DNA of 29,211 bases from an uncultured Lachnospiraceae bacterium (GCA_910577835.1 CAJTOU010000036.1:1-29211); one strand, 5' to 3'; shown: positions 8,255 through 16,538, numbered from the stretch's first letter. The notes: generated from the letters alone by a model not told the origin. A program made the numbers and translations.

Positions 8255-9253
8255 TTATTTCATTTCCATTCCCAAGGTTGCAGCCATTACAGCTTTAATA
8301 GAGTGCATGCGGTTTTCCGCTTCATCAAAAACAACGGACTGGGCAGATTCAAATACTTCGTCGCTGACCTCCATTTCTGTCAGTCCGAATTTTCTGGAAA
8401 TTTCTTCGCCAATTTTGGTTTTTAAATCATGAAACGCAGGAAGGCAATGCATAAAAATAGCGTTTGGTCTGGCATGTTCCATTACTTTTTTATTTACCTG
8501 ATATGGTGACAAATCTCTGATTCGCTCTGCCCATACTTCATCCGGTTCTCCCATAGATACCCATACGTCTGTATATATAATATCCGCATCTTTTGTTCCT
8601 TCTGTAACATCTTCTGTTAAACGGATTGTACTGCCGGAAGCCTCTGCATATGCTTCACATTCCTTTACAAGTTCCGCGTTTGGAAAGTATGCTTTTGGAG
8701 CGCAGGCAGTAAAATTCAGTCCCATTTTTGAGCAGGCAATCATAAGAGAATTTCCCATATTGTATCTTGCATCGCCCATATATACAAAGTTCAGCCCTTT
8801 TAAGCCTCCTTTATGCTCCTGAATTGTCAAAAGGTCCGCAATCATCTGAGTAGGGTGATATTCGTTTGTCAGTCCATTCCATACAGGAACTCCTGCATAT
8901 TTGGCAAGCTCTTCCACAATCTCCTGCCCGAAACCGCGATACTCGATTCCTTCGTACATTCTGCCAAGAACTCTCGCGGTATCTGCGATGCTTTCTTTTT
9001 TCCCTATCTGGGAACCAGACGGGTCGAGATAAGTAGTTCCCATACCAAGGTCATGGGCCGCTACTTCAAAGGAACATCTGGTGCGGGTGCTTGTCTTTTC
9101 AAAAATCAGAGCGACGTTTTTGCCGCGAAGCTCATCTATCGGCTGACCTTTCTTTTTTTTCTCTTTCAGATATGCGGAGAAATCAATCAGATATTGAATT
9201 TCTTCCGGCGTATAATCTTTTAATGTCAGGAAATGACGTCCTTTTAAATTCAT
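8255..9253 (-). CDS. argF: Ornithine carbamoyltransferase
   Basis: Transfers carbamoyl phosphate to ornithine to make citrulline in arginine synthesis, or the reverse in the arginine deiminase pathway. Diagnostic motifs are intact: STRTR (55-59, carbamoyl phosphate), HPTQ (133-136), DVWVSMGE (229-236, ornithine loop) and HCLP (269-272). The 332-aa length is normal. The start at 9253 has AAAGGA upstream. An in-frame ATG 11 codons earlier at 9286 lies just after the -10 box and lacks a ribosome binding site. No other arginine gene is near, so biosynthetic versus catabolic role is undecided. Confidence 0.95.
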   Translation of the reverse strand: MNLKGRHFLTLKDYTPEEIQYLIDFSAYLKEKKKKGQPIDELRGKNVALIFEKTSTRTRCSFEVAAHDLGMGTTYLDPSGSQIGKKESIADTARVLGRMYEGIEYRGFGQEIVEELAKYAGVPVWNGLTNEYHPTQMIADLLTIQEHKGGLKGLNFVYMGDARYNMGNSLMIACSKMGLNFTACAPKAYFPNAELVKECEAYAEASGSTIRLTEDVTEGTKDADIIYTDVWVSMGEPDEVWAERIRDLSPYQVNKKVMEHARPNAIFMHCLPAFHDLKTKIGEEISRKFGLTEMEVSDEVFESAQSVVFDEAENRMHSIKAVMAATLGMEMK

Positions 9254-9270
9254 AGTTGTTATCCTTTCTT

Positions 9271-9287
9271 TCAAATAATTATGCATT
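9271..9287 (-). promoter_or_regulatory. Possible ArgR half-operator at argF
   Basis: The minus-strand sequence AATGCATAATTATTTGA matches the left half and AT core of the ARG-box pattern (TGNATWWWWATNCA) but deviates at two positions of the right half. It lies between the argF -10 box and its ribosome binding site, a sensible repressor position. Weak on its own. Confidence 0.35.
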
Positions 9288-9294
9288 AAAATCT

Positions 9295-9322
9295 ATTATA
9301 GCAAATATGGGGAATTTTACAA
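9295..9322 (-). promoter_or_regulatory. argF promoter
   Basis: On the minus strand TTGTAA (9322-9317) and TATAAT (9300-9295) are separated by 16 bp, about 40 bases upstream of the argF start. The -10 box is perfect. Confidence 0.65.
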
Positions 9323-9375
9323 GTAAAGAAATTATGAAACGGCTGATAATAAGTTAAAATTTGAATTGGTTTGAT

Positions 9376-9471
9376 AAAGGGACTGTCATATTAAGAAAAA
9401 CTGTACAAAATATAGTATAGTGAAAAATTACTATATTTTGTATGTGTTCTTCTTAATATAACAGTCCCTTT
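9376..9471. repeat. 96-base double inverted repeat (MITE-like or large terminator)
   Basis: Outer arms of 21 bp (9376-9396 and 9451-9471, one mismatch that is G-U in RNA) enclose a second perfect 14-bp pair (9404-9417 and 9429-9442) with an 11-base loop. It starts 22 bases after the stop of the CD3324-like gene. It may end that transcript, but there is no T tract after it on the minus strand. The size and nested symmetry also fit a miniature inverted-repeat element. Confidence 0.7.
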
Positions 9472-9492
9472 GCTCTTTTATAGAAAGCATAT

Positions 9493-9774
9493 TTACTGTT
9501 TTGAATCAGATTTTTGCTTATCATATATAATTTTATGAATGGTATTATGGGCAAGTCCATAATATTCTGCCAGTTCTTCCATAGATTCTCCAGAATAAAA
9601 CCGCTGTTTGATTTCTCTGTTTCGCTCCAGATAATAATTCTTTGAACCACTTTTTGCTCCCCACTTTATTTTTTGAGTTGCTTTGGGTACATACAGAATT
9701 TCGCCGTCTATGTAAGACTGTACTTCTTTTAATAATCCTTCCGGTAAAATATCTGCTGCATTTTTATATTTCAT
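9493..9774 (-). CDS. CD3324-like / Mor-type helix-turn-helix protein
   Basis: A 93-aa protein. The N-terminus MKYKNAADILPEGLLKEVQ and the phrase SYIDGEILYVPK are what I recognise of the CD3324 family in Clostridia. The C-terminal half is a helix-turn-helix of the Mor transcription-activator type (SMEELAEYYGLAHNTIHKII, about 66-85). The AAGGAGC ribosome binding site lies 7 bases before the ATG. It is probably a DNA-binding regulator with unknown targets. It is followed by the long hairpin and then argF, which has its own promoter. Confidence 0.8.
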   Translation of the reverse strand: MKYKNAADILPEGLLKEVQSYIDGEILYVPKATQKIKWGAKSGSKNYYLERNREIKQRFYSGESMEELAEYYGLAHNTIHKIIYDKQKSDSKQ

Positions 9775-9904
9775 TTCCCTGCTCCTTATTTCAAATTATA
9801 ATTGCGATAAGGTGCAGAATAAGCAGAATATAGTATTGTATTATAAGGGCAGTTGAAAGGAAAGCCGCCCTATCTGACCCATACAGAAGCGTACTACATG
9901 TCTG

Positions 9905-9964
9905 CTATTCTGCATGGGCAAAATCATTTGTATATTTCGCTCTTAACATCAATTTGTTTAACAT
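9905..9964 (-). CDS. Very short ORF with strong ribosome binding site, 19 aa
   Basis: A perfect AGGAGG lies 7 bases before an ATG that opens only 19 codons (MLNKLMLRAKYTNDFAHAE) and ends in TAG. In the same frame the reading continues past TAG for about 40 codons, including a hydrophobic stretch, so a nonsense-truncated gene is possible. Other options are a leader peptide or a small peptide gene. It lies just downstream of the GT8 gene on the same strand. The ribosome binding site is stronger than that of many full genes here. Confidence 0.4.
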   Translation of the reverse strand: MLNKLMLRAKYTNDFAHAE

Positions 9965-9999
9965 GACTGTTCCTCCTGTTTAAGATTTTGATATTATTG

Positions 10000-10986
10000 T
10001 CAGGAACGAAGCAAGTGCTTTAACTCAGGATACTCCCGAATATTTAACACATACTTTTTTTCTGATTTTACCAGATTCAGCAAAAACTTTTGCAGCTTTC
10101 TTAACCTGACAGATGTTTCAAATATGGAATGCTCTCTCATCATATTTAAAAAAATGCAAATCCATAATTTATAATCCTCATGTTCACAATAATGAAGGTA
10201 GGATTTGTTATGGATATCCCAGGGCTTCATTCCGGCATAATGTGTTCCAAATATGGAATGAAGATTGGGAAAACTGTTAAAACTGGCATATTTTATATCC
10301 AGATTATGCCATTGTCCGGAAAGCTTGCAGGTCATATACTGCATATCCGGCCATGCAAATTCTGATATCATTGCCATAACTTTTGTATTTTCTAGGTCAT
10401 TTGCTATTTCATGATAGCAGATTGTATTTTTTTCAAATACATAAATTGCAGAATTAACCCCCAGATTTGTTTTGTCATTCCTTACTCTGTCTGTCACCTC
10501 CTTTGGAATGAGAGCTTTTGGCGGAATATTTCTGTACACATCATACCAAATCCATTGATTTTCTTTATTGAAGCCTATTACATTTTCTTTTTTTTCATTT
10601 AATATCCCGCTTGGCGACGGGTAATGGCACAGTTCTGAAAAATTTCGCAGAGGAAGTATATCAGAATCGCATATAATAATCTTATCAAAATGCATATGCT
10701 TTTTTTGTATAATATCCAATATAGCAAACCTGACAAATAATTTTTCGCGGTCACCGCGTTTTCCTTTATTATGATTTTTTACTCTTGTCTGATTTACACA
10801 AAATACATAATCATATAAACGGGAAATAATATATGTACATTCTATGGGTATTTCCTGTGTAACAATACAGATTAATTCAGCATTTATCTTCTGTTTTTTC
10901 AATGCGTATGCAAATGTTAAAATTCCTGGCAGATATCTGTCGCTTTCAATAAGAAAGGTACAGTATGCATATTTTCTTCGTTTCAT
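10000..10986 (-). CDS. GT8-family glycosyltransferase (glycogenin-like)
   Basis: A 328-aa retaining glycosyltransferase of the GT-A fold. An N-terminal strand (YAYCTFLIESDRYLPG) is followed by the nucleotide/metal motif DSD (107-109 in IIICDSDILPL) and the C-terminal HYAGMKPW (249-256), typical of glycogenin and galactinol-synthase relatives. The sugar donor and acceptor are unknown. No other cell-wall or polysaccharide genes are adjacent. There is no ribosome binding site before the ATG, and a TATAAT sequence ends 2 bases before it. It could be translated leaderless or be co-transcribed from merR 63 bases upstream. Confidence 0.85.
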   Translation of the reverse strand: MKRRKYAYCTFLIESDRYLPGILTFAYALKKQKINAELICIVTQEIPIECTYIISRLYDYVFCVNQTRVKNHNKGKRGDREKLFVRFAILDIIQKKHMHFDKIIICDSDILPLRNFSELCHYPSPSGILNEKKENVIGFNKENQWIWYDVYRNIPPKALIPKEVTDRVRNDKTNLGVNSAIYVFEKNTICYHEIANDLENTKVMAMISEFAWPDMQYMTCKLSGQWHNLDIKYASFNSFPNLHSIFGTHYAGMKPWDIHNKSYLHYCEHEDYKLWICIFLNMMREHSIFETSVRLRKLQKFLLNLVKSEKKYVLNIREYPELKHLLRS

Positions 10987-11049
10987 GTATTATAATTTAC
11001 AGAAAGTCAGAGGTATTTTACAAGGGGGAAAATGATTATAATCGAATTT

Positions 11050-11499
11050 TCACGGAATAGTTATTTGGTGAGCATGATTATATATGGGCTGGATTTCTTC
11101 TGGAAGTTTATCCGGCAGCATTTCATTTATTTTGTCTTCATTGCCATCTTTTATTGCCTGTTCATAATACCAGCATTTAAAACGAATCATATCCAGCGTT
11201 TTTTCTAGTCTTTTAATTTCTGCTTCAACCGCCTTTTTCTGTTTTAAAAAAAGCTCTCTTCTTTGAGGATAGGTTTTGTTTCCCTCTGAGCACCATTTCA
11301 TAAACTGCTTGATATCTTTGATTTCCATGCCTGATTTTTTTAAACATTCAATTACACGCAGTGCTTCAAGCTCTTTTTCGCCAAATTTGCGTATATTGGA
11401 AACTCTTTCTATTTCAGGAAACAAACCTTCTTTATCGTAATAACGAAGGGTAGAAATCGGCAGATGAAACATTTCTGATACTTGTCCTATTGTATACAT
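11050..11499 (-). CDS. MerR-family transcriptional regulator
   Basis: A 149-aa protein. The N-terminal winged helix-turn-helix YTIGQVSEMFHLPISTLRYYDKEG (2-25) is canonical MerR, and a dimerisation coiled coil (about 75-115) follows. The C-terminal part lacks the cysteine pattern of metal sensors, so the signal is likely a small organic or aldehyde-type stress molecule, as in AdhR-like members. The AAAGGAG ribosome binding site is good. It is transcribed divergently from the alpha/beta hydrolase, whose promoter has the 19-bp MerR-type spacer, so that gene is the probable target. Confidence 0.9.
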   Translation of the reverse strand: MYTIGQVSEMFHLPISTLRYYDKEGLFPEIERVSNIRKFGEKELEALRVIECLKKSGMEIKDIKQFMKWCSEGNKTYPQRRELFLKQKKAVEAEIKRLEKTLDMIRFKCWYYEQAIKDGNEDKINEMLPDKLPEEIQPIYNHAHQITIP

Positions 11500-11533
11500 A
11501 AATCGCTCCTTTACTTAAAAATAAAAAAATATA

Positions 11534-11564
11534 TTGACCTAAAGTCAGGTTTAGATATTATAAT
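11534..11564 (+). promoter_or_regulatory. MerR-type promoter and operator of the hydrolase gene
   Basis: TTGACC (11534-11539) and TATAAT (11559-11564) are separated by 19 bp, the over-long spacer that MerR activators compensate for by twisting DNA. The spacer region contains a perfect inverted repeat, CTAAA (11539-11543) and TTTAG (11550-11554), around a 6-base centre. It lies between the divergent merR and hydrolase genes. Confidence 0.8.
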
Positions 11565-11620
11565 AAATCCTATCATAAAATGACAGAGATGTCAATGAAA
11601 TACAAGGAGGAACTTAAATA

Positions 11621-12595
11621 ATGGAAGAGAAGTTAAATTTAACAGAAGAATGGGATAAGGTATTTCCAAAAAGCGATAAAGTAAATCATCGCAAGATTAC
11701 ATTTTATAATCGTTATGGTATTACTCTGGCAGCAGATTTGTATGAGCCAAAAAATGCAGAAGGAAAGCTTCCAGCGATTGCAGTCAGTGGTCCCTTTGGG
11801 GCTGTAAAGGAGCAGGCTTCGGGACTATACGCACAGGAAATGGCAGAAAGGGGATTTTTAACGATTGCCTTTGACCCTTCCTTTACAGGAGAAAGCGGTG
11901 GAAGCCCGCGTTATGTAGCGTCTCCAGATATTAATACAGAAGATTTTCAGGCGGCGGTAGATTTTCTGTCTGTTCAAGAAAATGTGGATGCTGAGAAAAT
12001 CGGTATTATTGGTATTTGCGGATGGGGAGGAATGGCATTAAATGCGGCGGCAATAGATACAAGAATCAAAGCTGCCGTTGCATCTACCATGTATGATATG
12101 ACAAGAGTAAATGCAAAGGGGTATTTTGATTCGGAAGACAGCGAAGAGGCGCGCTATGAAAAACGCAAGGCATTAAATGCACAGAGAATTATTGACTATA
12201 AAAATGAAAGTTATGAAAGAGCCGGCGGTGTCGTGGACCCTCTGCCGGAGGATGCGCCTTTCTTTATAAAAGATTACTATGATTATTATAAAACAGACAG
12301 AGGATATCATAAGAGGTCTTTAAATTCCAATGAGGGCTGGAATATTACTTCTTCATTGTCGTTTTTAAATATGCCGATTTTACAGTATAGTGATGAAATC
12401 CGCAGCGCAGTATTAATTATGCATGGAGAAAAAGCACATTCCTGTTATTTTAGCAAAGACGCTTTTCAAAAGCTCAAGGGCGATAATAAGGAACTGCTGA
12501 TTATTCCGGATGCAGTTCATACAGATTTATATGACCAGAAAAATATTATTCCGTTTGATAAAATGACAGAATTTTTTGAGAAAAATATGATGTAA
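11621..12595 (+). CDS. Alpha/beta hydrolase with cysteine nucleophile (dienelactone-hydrolase/YcjY-like)
   Basis: A 324-aa cytoplasmic protein. The nucleophile elbow reads GICGWGG (131-137), with Cys133 in place of serine as in dienelactone hydrolases and YcjY relatives. Before it are an oxyanion-region strand (IAVSGPFGAVKEQ) and FDPSFTGESGG. The end has HGEKAHS and IPDAVHTDLYD, the latter supplying the probable catalytic histidine. The AAGGAGG ribosome binding site is strong. It is probably controlled by the divergent MerR protein. The substrate is unknown. Context suggests detoxification of a reactive or xenobiotic compound. Confidence 0.85.
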   Translation: MEEKLNLTEEWDKVFPKSDKVNHRKITFYNRYGITLAADLYEPKNAEGKLPAIAVSGPFGAVKEQASGLYAQEMAERGFLTIAFDPSFTGESGGSPRYVASPDINTEDFQAAVDFLSVQENVDAEKIGIIGICGWGGMALNAAAIDTRIKAAVASTMYDMTRVNAKGYFDSEDSEEARYEKRKALNAQRIIDYKNESYERAGGVVDPLPEDAPFFIKDYYDYYKTDRGYHKRSLNSNEGWNITSSLSFLNMPILQYSDEIRSAVLIMHGEKAHSCYFSKDAFQKLKGDNKELLIIPDAVHTDLYDQKNIIPFDKMTEFFEKNMM

Positions 12596-12622
12596 ATATA
12601 TTGTCAAAAATATAAAGAGAAG

Positions 12623-12649
12623 AGACAGGTATAGGGCCTGTCTTTTTTT
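12623..12649 (+). terminator. Rho-independent terminator of the hydrolase gene
   Basis: AGACAGG (12623-12629) pairs with CCTGTCT (12637-12643), a 7-base loop lies between them, and a run of seven T follows. It starts 27 bases after the stop codon. Confidence 0.85.
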
Positions 12650-12767
12650 AAATTAATCTGATAATTTTGCAGAGTTTTTATTATTACTTTATAAAAAAAT
12701 CTTACAAAATACACAGGAAAAATCAGAAAAAAATATATTCATTTCTATTGAAAAATACAAAAATTAT

Positions 12768-12801
12768 TTGAGCTTTCTTATATAATATGATATGCTATAA
12801 T
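12768..12801 (+). promoter_or_regulatory. Candidate promoter for the HAD-G1PDH pair
   Basis: TTGAGC (12768-12773) is 17 bp from TATGCT (12791-12796). A perfect TATAAT (12796-12801) overlaps it at a 22-bp distance. The region is AT-rich and about 95 bases before the HAD start. Weak -35. Confidence 0.35.
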
Positions 12802-12892
12802 TTACAATTTCCATTATATTTCATACAGTTAGTGAGAAAATATCTAAACAGAACAGTTTCAGATAAAAGATAGAGAAAGGTTGTGATATAAT

Positions 12893-13567
12893 ATGTTACA
12901 GAATATTAGTATGTTACAGAATTTAAAAAAGGATGTACAGATTGATGGATTGATTCTGGATGTAGACGGTACATTATGGGATTCCACCCCAATTGTGGCA
13001 TCTGCATGGACAAAAGCAGTTCGCAAAAATGGCTGTGAAGGACTGACTATTACTGCCGATATGTTAAGGCAGCTCTTTGGAAAAACCATGAATGTGATTG
13101 CAGACATGCTTCTTCCGGAACTTCCAGCAGAGGAACGTTACCGAATTATGGATGTGTGCTGTGAATATGAGCACAAGGCATTGGCAGAAGATGAATGTAA
13201 CATCTGTTATACTGGGGTGGTAGATACAATTAGAACATTATCTGAAAAGCTTCCCTTATTTATTGTCAGTAATTGTCAATCGGGCTATATTGAGCTGTTT
13301 TTGGAAAAGACAGGATTATCTTCTTGTATAAAGGATATTGAATGCTTTGGAAATACTGGTAAGAAAAAAAGTGAAAATATGCTGCTTTTAATGGAACGCA
13401 ATCACCTGATGCATCCAATATATGTAGGAGATACTCAGGGAGACAGAGAAGCCTCTTATGAGGCCGGAATTCCATTTATCTTTGCTTCTTATGGATTTGG
13501 AAGCGTGGAAGACAAGGAAGGACAGATTAATACATTTTCAGAATTACTAACATTGATTCAGGAATAA
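12893..13567 (+). CDS. HAD-superfamily phosphatase (phosphoglycolate phosphatase-like)
   Basis: A 224-aa cytoplasmic hydrolase. HAD motif I is DVDGTLWDS (23-31), with Asp23 as nucleophile and Asp25 as acid. Motif II is the IVSN strand, and motif IV is VGDTQGDREAS. A helical cap (about 35-100) makes it subclass C1. The coding start contains a 12-bp unit, ATGTTACAGAAT, repeated after 6 bases, so the start could be either 12893 or 12911. It precedes a glycerol-1-phosphate dehydrogenase by about 100 bases on the same strand, which suggests a sugar- or glycerol-phosphate substrate. The true substrate cannot be read from sequence. Confidence 0.88.
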   Translation: MLQNISMLQNLKKDVQIDGLILDVDGTLWDSTPIVASAWTKAVRKNGCEGLTITADMLRQLFGKTMNVIADMLLPELPAEERYRIMDVCCEYEHKALAEDECNICYTGVVDTIRTLSEKLPLFIVSNCQSGYIELFLEKTGLSSCIKDIECFGNTGKKKSENMLLLMERNHLMHPIYVGDTQGDREASYEAGIPFIFASYGFGSVEDKEGQINTFSELLTLIQE

Positions 13568-13674
13568 CTGCTGTAATTAAGAATAATAATGCAATCAAAA
13601 ATAGGGGATGAAATTGGAAACAGATAATACAATTGAAAAGAGATAGCGCAAAGGGAAAGGATGGAAGAAAACAG

Positions 13675-14925
13675 ATGAAGATTGATTTAAGCAGATTTTT
13701 AGGAATGTGTTCCTGTGGCAAAGAACATGCCATAACCGTAGATGAAATTATTATCGAATCAGGTGCCGTAAAGGAACTAAGCCAAGTAGCGGCAGACTAT
13801 CAGCATCCGGTGATTGTGTGCGACAAGAACACCAAGGCAGCGGCATATCCATATATGAAGGATTATTTTGAAATATATGAAGTGGCAGAGATGCAAGGAG
13901 ACAATATCCATGCAGATAATTGTTTTACCGCGATTGCAGATGAAATGATAAGCAGGGAAGCGGACCTTCTCATAGCGGTAGGGGCAGGCACTATTCACGA
14001 CCTGACCAGATATACTGCATACCAGAGGAAAATTCCATTCATATCAGTGCCAACGGCCGCCAGTGTGGACGGATTTGTATCTGTGGTAGCGGCCATGACA
14101 TGGCATGGTATGAAGAAAACTCTGCCAGCAGTAGCCCCGATATGTGTACTGGCAGATACAGATATCTTTGGCAAAGCTCCATATCGCCTTACTGCTTCTG
14201 GTATTTCAGATTTAATGGGAAAATATACAGCACTGCTTGACTGGCGTGTGTGTCATGTGCTGTTTGATGAATATTTCTGTAAGACTATCTATGACCTTGA
14301 GATGGAGGCGGTGCAGGAAGTAGAAAAGGTTCTAAACAATATCAAAAAGGGCGAGCCGGAATGTATGGAAAAACTGATGTATGCCTTAATTCTTTCCGGA
14401 CTGGCCATGCAGATGACCGGTAATTCCCGTCCGGCTTCCGGAGCTGAACACCATGTATCTCACCTGTGGGAAATGGCTATTATTAACGAGCCAGTAGATG
14501 CTCTCCATGGAGAAAAAGTATCTATTGGTTTTGTGTTTGTAACTGAATATTATGAGAAAATTCGCAGGGCTATCAAAAATAATACTTGCAGGATTGTAGA
14601 CGGCCGCGCTTATGAAACAGAGCTTTTGCAGCAGACCTTTGGCGCAAAGGACAAATATGAAGAGGTTTTGCAGGAAAATAATCCAAATCTGATGGAAGAT
14701 ATTAATCTGGCAGATTTGGAAGCAAAGCTGCCCCTTATTGCAAAAGAACTGGAAAAGCTGCCGGATGCCGGAGAATTAAAGAAAAAGCTGGCAGACGCCG
14801 ACTGTGTGACTACAATGGAAGAAATCGGTCTGGATGCAGCTCTCAAAGATTTAACTCTCCGGCTGTGTCCATATGTACGACGCCGCCTGACACTGCTGAG
14901 ACTGAGTAAGCTGATGACGCTGTAA
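13675..14925 (+). CDS. sn-Glycerol-1-phosphate dehydrogenase (AraM/EgsA family)
   Basis: A 416-aa metal- and NAD(P)-dependent alcohol dehydrogenase fold that interconverts dihydroxyacetone phosphate and glycerol-1-phosphate. The dinucleotide motif GAGTIHD is at 103-109 and TAASVDGF at 127-134. Likely metal ligands are Asp179, a His in AEHHVSH (258-263) and His278 in LHGEK. The ATG at 13675 gives the usual N-terminus. A TTG 14 codons upstream is less likely. Bacillus subtilis AraM lies in an operon with the HAD phosphatase AraL, and the same pairing is seen here without arabinose genes. Confidence 0.88.
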   Translation: MKIDLSRFLGMCSCGKEHAITVDEIIIESGAVKELSQVAADYQHPVIVCDKNTKAAAYPYMKDYFEIYEVAEMQGDNIHADNCFTAIADEMISREADLLIAVGAGTIHDLTRYTAYQRKIPFISVPTAASVDGFVSVVAAMTWHGMKKTLPAVAPICVLADTDIFGKAPYRLTASGISDLMGKYTALLDWRVCHVLFDEYFCKTIYDLEMEAVQEVEKVLNNIKKGEPECMEKLMYALILSGLAMQMTGNSRPASGAEHHVSHLWEMAIINEPVDALHGEKVSIGFVFVTEYYEKIRRAIKNNTCRIVDGRAYETELLQQTFGAKDKYEEVLQENNPNLMEDINLADLEAKLPLIAKELEKLPDAGELKKKLADADCVTTMEEIGLDAALKDLTLRLCPYVRRRLTLLRLSKLMTL

Positions 14926-15104
14926 TTTCTTATATGTCATGATATATTATAATAAGTAGAAGATATCTATTAACAGAATAAAAGAAAAAACAAAAATGAG
15001 AAAGAACAGAGACTGAAAAATATAAAATATGGAAAGGATATATGCCGCAGGCTTTTTTCAGTTATTTTTCAATTAACACAAGTGCCGGCAGCATGGTATA
15101 AAAT

Positions 15105-16325
15105 ATGAAGAAGCTTTTTGAAAAAAGAGTATCCAGTGCAGTTCAAACCATTTGGATAGAACAGAATTTTAATGATGGCGCCGCGGCAAAGAAGATTCTT
15201 GAGGAAGCGGCCGCCGGGGGAGACGGAGATGCCTGTTATTTCTTAGGGCGGTGTTATCTTGGCGAATGTTTTGTAAACCCCGCATTTGGATTTCCAGAGG
15301 ACGATGAACTGGGATATGAATATTTTAATAAAAGTCTGGAATATGGAAGTGCCGCAGGCATGTTTGGTTCTATGAGGGCGGCAGGATTTGAGCCAAAGCG
15401 GGGAACCTACGTTTATCCGCCTTATGTATCACTAAGAGAAATCTGGGCTGTAATAAATGAGATGGCGGAAAATGGAGAGTTGTTTTGCCAGTATATGATT
15501 GCTACTGCCTATTATTTCGGCGACGTAATAAAATTTCTTGAATATGACCCTGAATCCATAGACCTTGCGCAAGTTCAATACTGGAAAAATATTGCGGCTT
15601 CCATGTATGAGAAATGTATAGAGCAGGGAATGGGAATGGCGATACAAAATTTAATCAACATTCTTACTTCCGGCGATTATGGAATGCCAAAGCAGGAGGA
15701 ACGCGCAAGACTGTTTCGGCATATTGGCGCAGATATGCATATGGGAGTATATGAGCTGGAAACAGGAAGGGAATATGAGGATTCAGAGCCGGAAAAGGCA
15801 AGGGAATTATATGAAAGAGCCATACTGCATGGTGAACCGGGTGCCTATTATTATCTGGGTGAGCTTTATTCTTTTCGTGGAAAACTGCCAAGAGATTTAA
15901 ATAAGGCGAAGGAATGTTATGAAATGGGATTAAAAAAGGGAGCAAATATTACCGGCTGCTCAAATTGTCTTGGAGAAATTTATTTTTATGGAGGACAGGG
16001 GATAGCGCCTGATTATGAAAAGGCGGTTCAATATTTTCTGGCGGTCAGAGAAAATAATGACTGGGCTTCCGACATGCTTGGTACCTGTTATTTAAAAGGA
16101 CTTGGTACATCAACGGACTATGCCGCCGCAAAAAAAGAATTTGAAATATATACAAATGAAGCCCTTTCCGCTATCGGACTTGGTGAAATTTATGCCTATG
16201 GACTGGGCGTAACACAGGATATTAAAAAAGGCATGGAGTATTGGGATAAATTTCCAATGCATCCGAGGGTAATAGAAAATAAAAAGAACTTTAAAAAGAC
16301 ATTATTTGGATGGAAGCAGCGGTGA
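15105..16325 (+). CDS. Sel1-like repeat (SLR) protein
   Basis: A 406-aa solenoid with at least five Sel1-type units. Clear examples are GDACYFLGRCYLGE (about 36-49), GAYYYLGELYSFRGKLPRDLNKAKECYEMG, NCLGEIYFYGGQGIAPDYEKAVQYF, DMLGTCYLKGLGTSTDYAAAKKEF and GLGEIYAYGLGVTQDIKKGMEYW. There is no signal peptide or membrane segment, so it is cytoplasmic. Such proteins act as protein-interaction scaffolds and also occur as accessory or immunity-type proteins in toxin islands. No Shine-Dalgarno sequence precedes the ATG. The 180 bases upstream hold no other gene. Confidence 0.85.
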   Translation: MKKLFEKRVSSAVQTIWIEQNFNDGAAAKKILEEAAAGGDGDACYFLGRCYLGECFVNPAFGFPEDDELGYEYFNKSLEYGSAAGMFGSMRAAGFEPKRGTYVYPPYVSLREIWAVINEMAENGELFCQYMIATAYYFGDVIKFLEYDPESIDLAQVQYWKNIAASMYEKCIEQGMGMAIQNLINILTSGDYGMPKQEERARLFRHIGADMHMGVYELETGREYEDSEPEKARELYERAILHGEPGAYYYLGELYSFRGKLPRDLNKAKECYEMGLKKGANITGCSNCLGEIYFYGGQGIAPDYEKAVQYFLAVRENNDWASDMLGTCYLKGLGTSTDYAAAKKEFEIYTNEALSAIGLGEIYAYGLGVTQDIKKGMEYWDKFPMHPRVIENKKNFKKTLFGWKQR

Positions 16326-16509
16326 ATTAAGATAGAAAAAACAGAATAAAAAATATCCAATGTGGAGTAAAAAACTGAAATTAATAAAATGGAAGAATGA
16401 TATGCAGGATTGCGGAAAAGATTTAATTCAATCAAAGGTTTTATAAAAATGACTATTAAGCGTACTGTGGATTTAAAATGATGCCAATAAAAATTAAGTA
16501 AAATATGTG

Positions 16510-16538
16510 TTGAATCTTAAGAGAGGCAATGCTATAAT
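16510..16538 (+). promoter_or_regulatory. Chemoreceptor promoter
   Basis: TTGAAT (16510-16515) and TATAAT (16533-16538) are separated by 17 bp, about 54 bases before the chemoreceptor ATG. The -10 box is perfect and the spacer ideal for sigma-A. It does not look like a sigma-D flagellar promoter. Confidence 0.7.

Noticed and set aside
13633..13674. N-terminal extension of the glycerol-1-phosphate dehydrogenase from a TTG
   Set aside because: The extension is basic and unlike the family N-terminus. The ATG at 13675 gives the expected MKIDLSRFLG start.
15000..15104. 15-codon frame (MERIYAAG...) before the Sel1 gene
   Set aside because: Too short, with only a weak ribosome binding site and no sign of coupling to the Sel1 gene.
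15664..15945. Minus-strand frame of 93 codons within the Sel1 gene
   Set aside because: Shadow of repetitive Sel1 coding sequence, with a proline/histidine-rich composition typical of antisense frames.
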